DNA of 64,000 nucleotides from Bombyx mori (taxonomy: Eukaryota; Arthropoda; Insecta; Lepidoptera; Bombycidae). The notes beneath the pieces were generated by a model. The model was given only the letters and a program-made list of their open reading frames with translations. It was not told the DNA's origin and made no database searches. The stretch's first letter is position 1; the number at the start of each line of letters is the position of its first letter. Made by a program: the position numbers and the translations under genes. Shown here piece by piece: positions 46,279-57,691 of this stretch. The stretch covers positions 7,813,501-7,877,500 of the forward strand of contig NC_085112.1 of assembly GCF_030269925.1 (NCBI RefSeq). The letters run 5' to 3'.

Positions 46279-47211
46279 GATCCTTTCGCATCGTACAATA
46301 CAATTTCGTTTTAGATATTATGTTAACATACAGAATTTCTTTTCAATGATAGATATATCATCATTATGGACGATTGATCCAATCGATCTTTATCGTTACG
46401 TCATTTTAGATTTATTTACTTTTAATCGAAAAGAACGTCACAGATACCCATTCAATTATTTCTTGTCTGTATCAATTAGAATGATACAAATAATCACAAA
46501 CATAATCAATGAATACGGATGTAATTTGAAGAACGTAGTTTTTTCAACATGAAGCTTATGATTTCGATTTGGCCCCGTAAATGAATGATTTGAACAATTA
46601 TTTCCTATCACCCTTACTTAGATTTAGTTTTAATTTTCGTTTTTGTGAGCAACTAATCAAACTTTTGGGATTTATGGAAGTATCGCAAAATAAAATTCAA
46701 ATTCTTAGCTTGTAATTTGTAGTTTTCGTTCGATCAAATCTTATACACTGGAAAAGAAATATATCTACCCGTTTTCAATTAATCTGTAAATAATAATACG
46801 TAACGAGAAACAGAAACTATACTTAACTTTGGAGATGACTCAGTCAGAGCCGTGGACGAAAGACATTTATTTGATCTTGAGACAAACACTGTTTATTGGC
46901 ACCCACAACAAATTACTCTTTTGGTCAGTTTAACTCCATATTACGTACATTACGTAGGTATTTGTTTGAAGGTGAACTGCGCATTCGTGTTTTAAGATAT
47001 CGTGGCTTTTAATAAAGTATTTAATGTTTACATTATTTAATTTTTCTGCTTCTTACAAAAGCATGTACTTAATAGAAACATTGTAATACTATATAAATAA
47101 AAATCCTGTGAAATATTATTATGATATTCAAAGCGGGTATTAAAATCGGTATCCAAAAGAAGATTGAAACTTGTCCCATTTTAGTTCTTTTGAAGAATAT
47201 TTTATTATGTA
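46279..47211. other. Intronic DNA, nothing recognised
   Basis: The forward frame 46214-46552 is AT-driven and shows no motif. Confidence 0.35.
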
Positions 47212-47345
47212 ACTATACTTGAGACCTTAGAACTTATATCTCAAGTTGGGTGGCGCATTTACGTTCTGGATGTCTATGGGCTCCAGTAACCACTTGACAC
47301 CAGGTGGGCTGTAAGCTCGTCCACCCATATTAGCAATAAAAAAAA
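47212..47345 (+). repeat. Bm1-type SINE, 3' end
   Basis: CTTGAGACCTTAGAACTTAT, GGTGGCGCATTTACGTTCTG and CACTTGACACCAGGTGGGC with an A-rich end. Confidence 0.8.
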
Positions 47346-47941
47346 GAAAAAAATAATGAACAATCTTGAAACATTTGGAACATAATTGTGATGAAATAAA
47401 TATTCACACATCTTTAGCGATGGGTTTTAAAAAATTACCTTCATAGTTGTAGCTCTAGAATGAGTACAAATGGAAGATTTCTGTGTTCTTTATAATTTCA
47501 AGTCTCCAGTTCCATTAGAAAATAATTACTTAGAAGTTACTTAGAAGTAATTATGACCTCAACATAAGATAAAATAGATAATTTGGAACGTCAAAAAAAG
47601 GCCACAAAAAATGTTATGTTGCTTCTTCATAAGTTATATCTCAGAAAACCACTATCATCAAGACAACCGGATCTATGAAGTCGTTAATATTTTGAAGAAG
47701 AACGTATTTACAATAGTTGGTAATAAAATTTATTGTAACTATTGTTTCCCTAAAAATTTGAATGAAACAACGTGAGAAGTGAATCCATTTTAAAATCGAG
47801 TAGATAATATAAATTTAAATTGTATCTTATCTACTTATAACAATTAAAGATAATCAGGACAGCTATTTTATCTTTCACTTTTACCTACGAAACGGTATCA
47901 TAGTATAAGAGACTTCTTGAAAAATATCTAATGTCCTATCT

Positions 47942-48317
47942 CTATTGTAGTGTAACTAAACTATTTAAATTCGGGGTAAATAATTTTAGTGAACTTAGCG
48001 GTAATGAGTCTTTTTTTGTTATTTCGTCGTTCGTTTGTGTTTTAGTTAAAACATTTCATCGTAAATAAATTAATTTTAATACATTGGATTTAATTGGGCC
48101 TTCTTTTAAAGTATATCTATTATCTTTTAAAGTATTCTATCTATTCTAGTGTAACTAAACTATTTAAATTCGGGGTAAATAATTTTAGTGAACTTAGCGG
48201 TAATGAGTCTTTTTTTGTTATTTCTTCGTTCGTTTGTGTTTTAGTTAAAACATTTAATCATAAATAAATTAATTTTAATACATTGGATTTTAATAGGGCG
48301 TTCTTTTAAAGTATATT
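47942..48317 (+). repeat. Tandem duplication, 199-bp unit
   Basis: The block CTATTNTAGTGTAACTAAAC through to CATTGGATTT and the TTCTTTTAAAGTATA tail occurs twice at an offset of 199 bp. The copies differ at only a few positions (for example TTTCGTCG/TTTCTTCG and one inserted T), so the duplication is fairly recent. No ORF or known family. Confidence 0.85.
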
Positions 48318-48559
48318 TTCGTTTGATCACCGGCTTTATTCTAAAATTGTTTATGAACACAACGTGGGTGACCATTTCATTCTAAAATTAAACGTACCAC
48401 ATTTTATTGGAACGCACGAAAAAAAAAATTAAACAAAGCCCTTCAGTAACGGTATTGAAACTCTATTTTGAATGTAAAAAAATATTTGAGTTCGGAGAAA
48501 TTCAAGCGATTACGATGATGTACTTTTATTTCTCACTCTTTGTACAAATTCATCTACAT

Positions 48560-48970
48560 ATTAATACGTGAAGCAAAAACTTTGTATCCCTTTTTACGAA
48601 AATTGCGCGGACGGAGGAGTATGAAATTTTCCACACTTATAGAGAATATAGAGAAGAAGTGCAAAATGCTAATTTTTTTTTAAATAATGTATAAAAGATA
48701 CATTAAATCAATCAAGAAAACATTACACACACTCCATACCATGTATTTGACGCACACACGCATGCATACTATTTATTGCCAAGCTTTTGTTCTTGACGTC
48801 TGTTGTCAAATTGAGAATAGATTAAATATTGTCTGTATTTGTTAAGATTTTTTATAGTGTAGTCTTGGCGAAACTTGTGATTATAGAAGTACAAAATACA
48901 ATCATAATAGTGTACAAACTTACAATTCCAATTGATTATAGTCGAATTTCGACTACTGCGGGATCTCTAG
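48560..48970. mobile_element. Family C element, copy 3 (inverted)
   Basis: The reverse complement of the copies at 32.5 and 40.6 kb: begins TTAATACGTGAAGCAAAAAC and ends TGCGGGATCTCTAG before T, with the GTCGAATTTCGAC hairpin just before the end. Confidence 0.75.
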
Positions 48971-50054
48971 TTTAAATTAGAATTGGGAAAATACACGTCA
49001 TTGACCTTGCGCTGTCACACCGATGTAACTCCGTATACCTACACTCATTTTGTGAATCTTTAAATTAAAAGGAACAGGTGTTTTACAATTACGTTAGTCA
49101 TCAACGTCTTTCGTGACTCAGCAGTGAATACCGAACGAAAACGTAAATACTCACCCCTTTCTTTGTAATTTTATTCAAGATATCAACTTGAATACAATTT
49201 GTATATGTTTAATTAAAAAAATTGTTATTGTACATTTTTAATAATTTAAACTTTTAAACTGGGAACAAATCACGCACGGTCATGCGGCCCTGAATTAGGA
49301 TTTCCTGTGTTATGGCTATCGGAGATTGACATACATACTTATATATGTTTAATTACGTATGTACATATATATGAATATATGTACTGATATATGATGACAT
49401 CCAGACAAAGAGCAAACAAACCTGTTCATCACATAAAATTAAATGTTTGTCCGATCTGGGGATAGACCTCATGACCCTCGGCGCACTGCCCCGACCAGTC
49501 AGTATAACGTTAAATTATAATTAATTAATTAATAATTGTAACAATCATAATTCTGAAAAACTATTTTTGGACGCCTGACGAAAGCCTAATCTGAAATTTT
49601 GAGTCAGCACTATTCACCTACAAAATAACCCACATTAGTATGTAATATAAACTCATTAAAATGACTTGCCTTTTATTACACTACAAATTTAATCGTAAAT
49701 CAAAGGTCCATCCTAATAATTGAAGTATAATGCCGATAATAGAACCAGTTAATGTTTAAACCATTATATTAAAACAAACAAACATGTTTATTATTATCTC
49801 ATTTATTTTGATTCTTTAAAAATATATTTTAGACCTAGCCTACAAACATACTTTAGTCATCATCGAGAAAAAAATACAAAATTTAGTTAAAAGTAGATTT
49901 GCTCTCAATGAAAACTAGGCAACATAACATGACGTGTATGTATTCGTTAAAAAAATAAAAGTATGGCAATTAAGGTCGCAATATTATTTGGAAGAGAAAG
50001 ACCCGTGGGATCATGCCTTTGTTAAGACATTTAATGTGTTAATACTATGTAGTT
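48971..50054. other. Intronic DNA with a SINE-like fragment
   Basis: Contains a TATA-rich tract (49330-49395), then at 49395-49505 a block GACAAAGAGCAAACAAACC.. CTCGGCGCACTGCCCCGACC related to the SINE-like insert at 42.1 kb. Nothing else seen. Confidence 0.45.
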
Positions 50055-50174
50055 TTACTTATAATTAGGCAAAAGCTACTGTGAGGTTTATTGGGAGAAG
50101 ACAGAGGAGGGAGGCGGGTGCGCTCTCCTCCTTAAACCTCGAGGGAGCGGTCAATAAAACATTACTTATAATTA
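50055..50174 (+). mobile_element. 94-bp retroposed insert between 13-bp direct repeats
   Basis: TTACTTATAATTA stands at 50055-50067 and again at 50162-50174. Between them lie 94 bp, GC-rich (GGGAGGCGGGTGCGCTCTCC) and ending GGTCAATAAAACA, that is, with a poly(A) signal at the 3' end. The layout is that of a short, 5'-truncated reverse-transcribed insert. Its parent transcript is not identified. Confidence 0.6.
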
Positions 50175-51355
50175 CATGTTTACTTGCCTCAGCGACCGCG
50201 GTGGATCGCTGCACGTTGACCGCTGACTGACTAACGTATGCTGCTCATTACTATATGCACAATAACTGCATAGTAAGCTAAGCGGGGCAGAGTATCATTC
50301 CCCTACACTACCATAAGATGGACAATGAAATATGTATTTTTTCTATCAAAAAAAAATCGATTCGTTCTTTCACGTAGGGAACGTAATGGAAAAAGTACGT
50401 CACATCCGAATAAATGAATAGAATCGTAGCGTGGAACGGAAGGCCTTTGTCTATCGCTTGACGAGATTGGCATTGTGAAGTAATTGTAGTCAGCATTACT
50501 AAAATGTGTTAATTAATCTAAGACTGTTCCTTTATTTTCCTGTATTTTCTTGATTATGTCCACATGTTAAATTATTTTAATTTTTTATCAAACTAATCTA
50601 ATATAATAAATTAGGATTTAATGTTTTTATCGTCATAATTAACCTTTAAATTATATTCGTGTTAAAGTCATTGACCCATATTTATTTTTGTAATAAATTG
50701 AGTTACATTACATGCTTTCTTCTAATTGTACGACGATGTACGTCGCATATTTGTTTGCGTGCTAATGTTATTTGAATGTCGTTGTCACGGAAACCGAAAT
50801 TATGACTTATTCAAATGTTGTTATTCTTATTTTTGGAGGCGAAAATAACGATATATTTTGGATGGAACTAAATTGAAATTAAATATATATATTTTTTTGT
50901 ATAATATATTTAATTGCGAAGTAAAACACGATATTTACATCGGAAGAACTGTTTCAGTCACAAACATTAAATACAACAGAGATCTATTTAGACAAGATGA
51001 AAAAGTTCTTACTATCACTTAAAAAATAGATATTATGTACTACATTAACAATAAACAATACAGCTGCTCCAATTACAGACAATAACACACTGTATATCTA
51101 ATCACATATTCTCTTATCGATTACTATCGTCATCGATAAGTTCACATTACGATAGTTACAGCAATCTTTAATAAAACTTATCACCATACCACAATTTACC
51201 GAAAACTGACGCAAATCGAGTGACGCCGAAGTTTTCTCTCGATTCGTCTTCAACGATATACGTACATAGTTATGTATACATCGTGGCATATTTTTGTACG
51301 ACTCCAAAAAGCCCGTGTTCTGACAAAATGGCATGCTGCCATTTATAACAATACT
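50175..51355. other. DNA 3' of the small antisense gene, nothing firm
   Basis: A reverse frame at 51334-51098 (78 codons) lies beyond the poly(A) signal of the antisense gene and has no motif. A GC-richer patch at 50185-50300 is unexplained. Confidence 0.3.
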
Positions 51356-51361
51356 TTTATT
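51356..51361 (-). terminator. Poly(A) signal of the small antisense gene
   Basis: AATAAA on the minus strand, 33 bases after the TAA stop, which implies a 3' UTR of only about 50-60 bases. Confidence 0.65.
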
Positions 51362-51393
51362 CTAACGTCTCGAGTAGAAAAATACCCTATTCC

Positions 51394-51880
51394 TTACGGA
51401 AAGAACTCGTGGTGTTGAACTTTCGATTGTGGAGGCGGCGTGGGAGGGATGTCCAGCGGAGGCTTCAGTAGCCAAGGATTAGACTTGCTTTGAGGTGTTG
51501 CGCCCTCGATTTTCTTCTGACCACCTGAAGGAGTGAGGTGCAACAACGGAAGCTTGCTTTTTGGACACATGGGAGGAACCTCGGCTTTTGGCTGCATACT
51601 GCCTGATTCAAAAACAAAAAAGACATTTAACTTTTTCCAAGCTTAGTTCTACCATTTAGAGATCTTTAATTAATACATAACTAGTACAATAATCAGTTTT
51701 AAAAGTTTACGATTTAACCAAAGAATTTAGATTACTACTGAAACTATCTAATAGAAATATATTTCATATTTCGTTATTTCAATGAAAAACTCTAAATAAA
51801 CAACAACGCAACTTACTGTTTGTATCCAAATGTATGTGTTTTAATCGTTGTGTGATTTGTTCTTCACCGTTTACAAACAT
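51394..51880 (-). CDS. Small proline-rich protein, unrecognised (two exons)
   Basis: Minus strand. Exon 1: ATG at 51880-51878 to 51817, then a strong donor A/GTAAGT. Exon 2: from 51602, after acceptor TGAATCAG, to TAA at 51394. The joined frame gives 90 residues beginning MFVNGEEQITQRLKHIHLD. The rest is rich in Pro, Lys, Ser and Gln, with a Pro-rich stretch reading PPLDIPPTPPPQSK and a PWLLKPP motif; no Cys-rich domain, signal peptide or membrane segment. TATA box upstream and AATAAA downstream make a complete compact unit inside, and opposite to, the putative long intron of the tau-like gene. I do not recognise the family; the layout (short helix-like N terminus, Pro-rich rest) suggests a disordered adaptor or regulator. 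Confidence 0.65.
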
Positions 51881-51960
51881 TAAGATTATTATTTAAACAA
51901 TCGGTCAATTCGACTCGGCGGTTTGATGTGAAGTGTACAATGCTTTAGATTTCTGCTCCG

Positions 51961-52015
51961 TTTTATATAAAGTCTGAGTCACTTGGCAAGAAAAACTCTA
52001 TCTGTGACCACGTCA
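51961..52015 (-). promoter_or_regulatory. Promoter of the small antisense gene: TATA, AP-1, CRE/UPRE-like sites
   Basis: On the minus strand: TATATAAAA at 51969-51961, about 80 bp before the ATG; a perfect AP-1 site TGACTCA at 51981-51975, 5 bp upstream of the TATA box; and TGACGTGG at 52015-52008, a core shared by CREB/ATF and XBP1-type factors. Transcription should start near 51935-51940. The set suggests a gene switched on quickly by signals or stress (inference). Confidence 0.6.
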
Positions 52016-53439
52016 CTCGTCGTCTGACGCTGAGCGCTGTGACGCCAGTACCTCGTTCACCCTCACCGCTCTTCATTTTAAACATTGTGATTTATTATAT
52101 ACGTGTGCTGGCTTCTATGTTATTTACATGATTTTTATGACATACGTCTTGGACATCTCAAATCTCTGAATAAAATATAACTAAAATTAAAATCCGGGGA
52201 AATCGTTTTACGTATCAATTGTTCGTTACGGCTTGAAGAGTGCGACGGCCGTAATGCATGCAACACAATTCGTCTTTTCACATTAAAAGTGTACAATTTC
52301 CAAAAATATTCGAAATTGAGTTATACGGAATCATTTGGTATCACCAGTATTTTTCTCATAAATACTGTCAAAAGAGCGTAGTTTAGTTTTAGTTTTTTTT
52401 TCTTTTTAGTTTAGGTACCTATGTTTTGACTACTATTACAAAATTAATACATAATTTTATCTTACTTTAAAAGACAGATAACGTAATAAGTAAAATAAGG
52501 AACTTCGTTCCAAAATAAAAAATAAATGTTTAAGCTTTTAACATTTATTTAACTAACATTTTTAAAACACTCTCCTGTAAAATGAGTAAGTTTTTAGATT
52601 ATACAGTTTTAATGCGAGAAGACGAATTGAGACTTTAACCACAAATCTTAAGATGGATGGCGCCATGCATGGTGCGATATTTAAGGGTCTGGTAACCACC
52701 AGGTAAGCCGTGAGCTCTATGCTCTATGCGCTATTTATGAAATAAAAACAAATATAATAAAAATTTTCACTATTTAGCATTGGGATATGAGACCTGAAAT
52801 TCAAACTCAAGTATCATAGTTCGTCTTTGCAAACATAACTAGGAAATGAATTTTAAGTGAAATTGCCAGTGGAGTGTGAAAACCGTTTATTTAAATTGGC
52901 AATTTAAGTCTTTAATTTCTTTTTTGCTACAAAGTATGCCATTGGATTCATACTCCGAGGAAGTTTTATTTATTGATTACTTATGATTTTTAACTGACGA
53001 TTCTAAATGATTTAATTTTGTCTTGTTCGTTTATATTCGTATTTTGTAAAGCAAACATAATGAACTTTTTTTCTGTCGCCTAATCCACTAATGTAATAAT
53101 TAAACCGTCATTTCTTTAAACTCACTCACACATACGTGACGCTGTAATACAAACATAGATAGTGAACAACATTATCTTAAGTGATAAAAGTTTTGTATTT
53201 GCGGCCATAGTAGACATGTTATGTATCACGTTGTCTTAAACTAAGTGGCATTTAACTTTTTCACCGCAAAAACAGGTTAAATTTTCTAACGGTTTAGCGT
53301 CAGACAGTTTTTTAGAAGTAATTTAGATCTTGAACTGCCTATAATACAGGAAGATCACAGTGACATTTTAATTACGTCTTTTAAAACACGATTAACTAAA
53401 AGAGATGAACAGTAGTTATTGCTGAAAAATATCTTTTTT
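52016..53439. other. Intronic DNA with a decayed SINE
   Basis: A much-decayed Bm1 3' end is visible at 52640-52745 (AAGATGGATGGCGCCATGC, GGTAACCACCAGGTAAGCCG). The remainder shows nothing. Confidence 0.4.
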
Positions 53440-53714
53440 ATTTATTGCTTAGATAGGTGGACGAGCTCACAGCCCACCTGGTGTTAAGTGGTTATTGGAG
53501 TACATAGACATCTACAGCGTAAATGCGCCACCCACCTTGAGATATAAGTTCTAAGGTCTCAGTATAGTTACAACGGCTGCCCCACCCTTCAAGTTGAAGC
53601 GCATTACTGCTTCACGGCAGAAATAGACAGGGCGGTGGTACCCACCCGTGCGAACTCACAAGATGTTCTACTACCAGTAATTACGCAAATTATAATTTTG
53701 CGGGTTTGATTTCT
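53440..53714 (-). repeat. Bm1-type SINE, 3' two-thirds
   Basis: Reversed from TTGCTTAGATAGGTGGACG to the AATTTTGCGGGTTTGATTTC block. Confidence 0.85.
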
Positions 53715-54283
53715 TCTCTATAAAAATGTTTAAAGCACGAACGATCATTTTATAGAACCGTTGGAATACATAAATTATTTTACTACGAGCTCACCCTCCT
53801 AAAGAGCGTGACTCCCGAGAGCCACGGTGTCTGCCAAATATTTTCTTGTGAACTATACGCGTTCGAATTGTGACCTGTATTCATCGAAATCTGTACGCAC
53901 ATAGAGGACTGAAACTATAGTACGTACTAATCAACTAAATATAAACTGAGTAGGAAATAACAAGAATCCAGATCTTTCAGAATATTTATATAAACAAATA
54001 AATAGGTTTGACGTCGTATAGATGGTGAAATTATTTCCTTGTTTACGTTTCGTTCTTGACATGTTTTCTGGGAAAACATGTAATTTGTTAACGTTAACTG
54101 TTTGTGATTTGCACTTAACTTGAATCGATTCTAGCTGTAAATTTCTAGCATAGCGCCTAGAATAGATAGATCTTATAGGATTTTTTTTGGTAGTGGACAA
54201 CATACGTTATAATTGTGTTTCTGAATTCGCAAGTCGCCGAATTGCAAAATAGAAATGCCGCATTTATTACTCTTTTTCTATTT
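53715..54283. other. Intronic DNA, nothing recognised
   Basis: A reverse frame at 54203-53931 has no motif. Confidence 0.35.
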
Positions 54284-54531
54284 TTACTGGTGGCAGGACC
54301 TCTTGTGAGTCCGCACGGGTAGGTACCACCACCCTGCCTATTTCTGCCTTGAAGCAATAATGCGTTTCGGTTTGAAGGGTGGGGCAGCCGTTCTAACTAT
54401 ACTTGAGACCTTAGAACTTATATCTCAAGGTGGGAGGCGCATTTACGTTGTAGATGTCTATGGGCTCCAGTAACCATTTAACACCAGGTAGGCTGTGAGC
54501 TCGTCCACCCATCTAAGCAATAAAAAAAAAA
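54284..54531 (+). repeat. Bm1-type SINE, 3' half
   Basis: ACTGGTGGCAGGACCTCTTG, the ACCACCACCCTGCCTATTTC block, GTGGGGCAGCCGTTCTAACT and a CCCATCTAAGCAATAAAAAA end. The ORF starting at 54495 begins in its tail. Confidence 0.88.
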
Positions 54532-55232
54532 GTGTTTTGAATCGACAAAAGTACAGCGATTTCTTAGATCTCTTGGTGTCGGTAAGCTTGGGTGACAATA
54601 ATAATGCATTCATGATGACTGTCAATAATCTCAATGCTCAGCTTGCTAAGTTAACAGTCATACTGAATAGCGGCGTCAAATATTCCACTTTGACGTCTTT
54701 CTCAGTTGTTATTTATATTTTATCTTTTACACCAGATGCCGAGCGAACATTCATATCAAAATATTCATAAAACTTATCAAAGTCGCATTTTACAACGGTC
54801 TCCAATTCATGTTCGGTTTTCTTTAGAGTAACTTTCTCTAATCTGTATCACATAATTTTTCTTTCCCTTGATTCCAATAACTTCACGTCACTTTGTAAGG
54901 AAGCTCACATCCTCCCGGTACCCAAAGTTCCCAACCCTTTTATCCAATAAAAATACTGTACTTTTTCCATTTGCCCCATTCTATCCAAATTCCTAGAAAA
55001 TACAATTCAGAAGCAACTGTCTCTTCATTTTTCCTCGAGCACCCTGTGCGATTCATAAAATATCTAGTTTTTGTTCTGATATCACCTGTCACTACTACAG
55101 TGACTACTACAATGACAGGCCTTCTAAGGTGATGGAGCTGTTATAGCGGGTTTCGCTACGTAAATTTAAAAAAATGAAATACAAAGTTATGGAAGCCCGA
55201 TGATAGTCACGCGCACTGATTTAGAATTGGGA
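54532..55232. other. Intronic DNA with a pyrimidine-rich part
   Basis: 54830-55060 is rich in C and T on this strand. A frame to 54770 gives SLGDNNNAFMMTVNNLNAQL, without a family match that I know. Confidence 0.3.
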
Positions 55233-55370
55233 GTCGACCGCTCAGTTCGGAGGATAGGAGTAGACTTGACCGCTCAGGTCGGGAGTTGGCAGAAGACTGA
55301 CCGTTCAGGTCGAGAGATGGTAGAGGACTCGACCGCTCAGGTCGAGAGATAGTAGAAGACTGGCCGTTCG
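55233..55370 (+). repeat. Minisatellite, 31-33-bp unit, about 4.3 copies
   Basis: Units read T(C)GACCGCTCAGGTCG then AGAGATRGTAGARGAC. Each unit contains GACC..GGTC, an inverted pair, so single strands could fold. The copies vary at several sites. Confidence 0.8.
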
Positions 55371-55456
55371 TGGGGCGGACGGAACAGGAGAGCTCGAGAA
55401 TGCTGATCGTGCTTGGTTAGCTTGGTTAAGGCTGTCAGCTAAATAGTATTCATACT

Positions 55457-55487
55457 CCTGGCATTGCTGAAATCCATGGGCGACGGC
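55457..55487 (+). repeat. Short family A LINE fragment
   Basis: TGGCATTGCTGAAATCCATGG and GGCGACGG, then the match stops. It may be the 3' part of the same insertion that carries the minisatellite. Confidence 0.5.
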
Positions 55488-55510
55488 CCTCGCTTCGCTT
55501 CGGAAACTGT

Positions 55511-56518
55511 AATTTATTATTGATTTCTCCACTATTTAATGAATGTTATTATACATATAAACCTTCCTCTTCAATCACTCTATCTATTAAAAAAAACCTC
55601 ATCAAAATCAATTGCGTAGTTTTAAAGATTTAAGCATACATAAGGATATAGGGACAGAGAAAGCGACTTTGTTTTATACTATGTAGTGATAATAAGTTCC
55701 ATAACGCAATCTCTGTTCTCACATTTTAATCTCTATGCGAAAAGTCTGAATGTGACGACTTGCAATCGCGTTACGAAATAGCGGCTTTTACGATTCTTTG
55801 GCTCTTTAGCTGTTCTCGCAGTACATTCTGGAATTTCTTTCTGCATTTTGCACGTGCTGGCACCTCTCTTGATGTTTTTAAAGAACGAACAAAGGAATTT
55901 TCTGTCATTGTAATTGCTGACGTACATGTTTTTTTTTGGTAAATTGATATGTATTTTAATAGTTACATTATACCAGGTGATTGAATGTATTTGTGCGTAT
56001 GTGAGAGGGAGAGAAGGAGAGATAGAGAAGGACAGAGAGAGATTCTATAAATATATTTTTCTGCTAGGAAACAAGAGCACATAAATACAATAAATGGGCT
56101 GCTGTAGTCTTCAAGTGTCTAAACGCTTAATGAAAAAAAAAGTGATATGGTTGTATCATGCAGATTAATTTATTTTTTGAAAGGATCATTAAATTTATCA
56201 ACAGGCACTTTGAATTTAAAAAAATTCGGACATACCCATTACTTATTAGGTACTTATTGCGTTACATGTAAACACAAAGAAGAAGTGATTGACGTAATCT
56301 TGGAAATATAATTTTATGCTTATAATCTTAATTGTAAGGATTATTCTGAGTTCTTAAGTAAGCAGATTTAATATATCTCAATGTGACTTAAGATTAGTCT
56401 GATGTGTTTTAATTTTTGTTAGCGTGGGTTCAAATTTTATAGTATAATTGTGAACTTGTTTGGTTGTTTCATTCGTGTTTACATTTGAAGTGGGGTAACT
56501 CAGTTGTTTTATATTAAA
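55511..56518. other. Intronic DNA with a GA-rich microsatellite
   Basis: A GAGA-rich tract lies at 56001-56042. Overlapping ORFs on both strands at 55733-55942 have no motif. Confidence 0.4.
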
Positions 56519-56720
56519 CTAGCTGTACCCGCAACTACATTCGCGTGGAATTTAACAAAACGTTACTTTATATTATAATAATTTTAGATTTAAAAAAAAA
56601 TAGAAGTAGCCTAAGATACTTCTTATTTCATCAGCCGTCTGCCAGTGGAAGTCCCGTCAACGATCCAGCCGTTCCAGAGATTAGCCAGAACAAACAGACA
56701 GACAAAATTGTAAAAAATGT
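56519..56720 (+). repeat. Dispersed repeat starting CTAGCTGTACCCGC
   Basis: The pattern CTAGCTGTACCCGCAACTAC, then CGCGTGGAATTTAAC, then CCAGCCGTTCCAGAGATTAG and ACAAACAGACAGACAAAA is one seen widely in insect genomes at non-autonomous element ends (Helitron- or LINE-related; I am not certain which). Confidence 0.5.
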
Positions 56721-57268
56721 TATTTCGGTATATGTATACCATATACCATATATACAATCATATGCATGGAGTAAAAAGCGGTTATTTTAATATTACAAAG
56801 TGACACTTCAATTTTATTTATTTGTATTTATTTTATTTGTCCATGACACCCAGTTTTCATTATACCAATCGTCTTTAACTGGCTTTGGCTGTGCCGCTCT
56901 CGCACTGTGTGTGTGATAATGTTTGCGGGTTCATGTTTTTATTACACATTGGTTATTCCAGCCACGGGGACATCTTGTTGGGAATTAGAAATGGCAGCGC
57001 CTCGATCTGTTATCCTAAGATATTGATATCACTTTTAAACCTTTAGAAGATTATTCTTAAAATGGGAGAAAACATAATACACAAAATGTAGTTTTTAGTT
57101 CAGTGTCATCGGTCGATGTTTCTACCAAACTGATTTGTATTGTAATTTGAAAAACAAAACTGACCATTCGCATGTGTTGACAGGGTTTGCCGTGTTCAGT
57201 ACTTTGATATAGATTGCATATATGTAATACGCGACCTAGCCGCGTTCCTACTCGGTCGACTCTACCCC

Positions 57269-57660
57269 ATGAATTGCAAGCGAAGTAAATTGTCTCTTTA
57301 CAACAAGGTGACACTGTACAAAACTTGCATACGTTCTGTCTTGACTTATGCAAGTGTAATGTTAGCTCACGCGGCCCGTACACACATTAACTCTCTCCAG
57401 GTCATCCAATCTTGTTTCTGCAGGATAGCCGTTGGAGCACCGTGGTATGTGAGGAATGTAGATTTACACGACGACCTAAAATTAGTACCGATACGTAAGT
57501 ATCTTAACGAAGTGTCTGAACGCTACTTCTACAAAGCGGCGCGACACGAAAGCCCTCTTATCATGGCCTTATCGCGCTTAAATTCTCTCAGGTTGAGCCC
57601 GTGAGCTCACCTACTCATCCGCGCGTAGCTGAAATAGCCCCTTAGGCTACCATATATATA
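57269..57660 (+). pseudogene. C-terminal end of a family B (Jockey-like) LINE ORF2
   Basis: One open frame to TGA at 57602-57604 reads KLSLYNKVTLYKTCIRSVLTY, then ARTHINSLQVIQSCFCRIAV, GAPWYVRNVDLHDDL and a closing VSERYFYKAARHESPLI. The order (Ly...lrp.ltYa, Lq..Qn..lR...gAPWyvrN..Lh.DL) is the closing part of Jockey-type reverse transcriptase proteins. The family B UTR (GTGAGCTCACCTACTCATCC, AAATAGCCCCTTAGGCTACC) follows, then a run of AT. 5'-truncated, so dead. Confidence 0.85.
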
Positions 57661-57666
57661 GGTATG

Positions 57667-57691
57667 AAATATATATATATATATATATATA
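57667..57691. repeat. AT microsatellite
   Basis: Uninterrupted AT dinucleotides at the 3' end of the LINE copy, probably grown from its tail. Confidence 0.9.

Noticed and set aside
54495..54770. 91-codon ORF
   Set aside because: It begins in the tail of a Bm1 SINE and shows no conserved motif.
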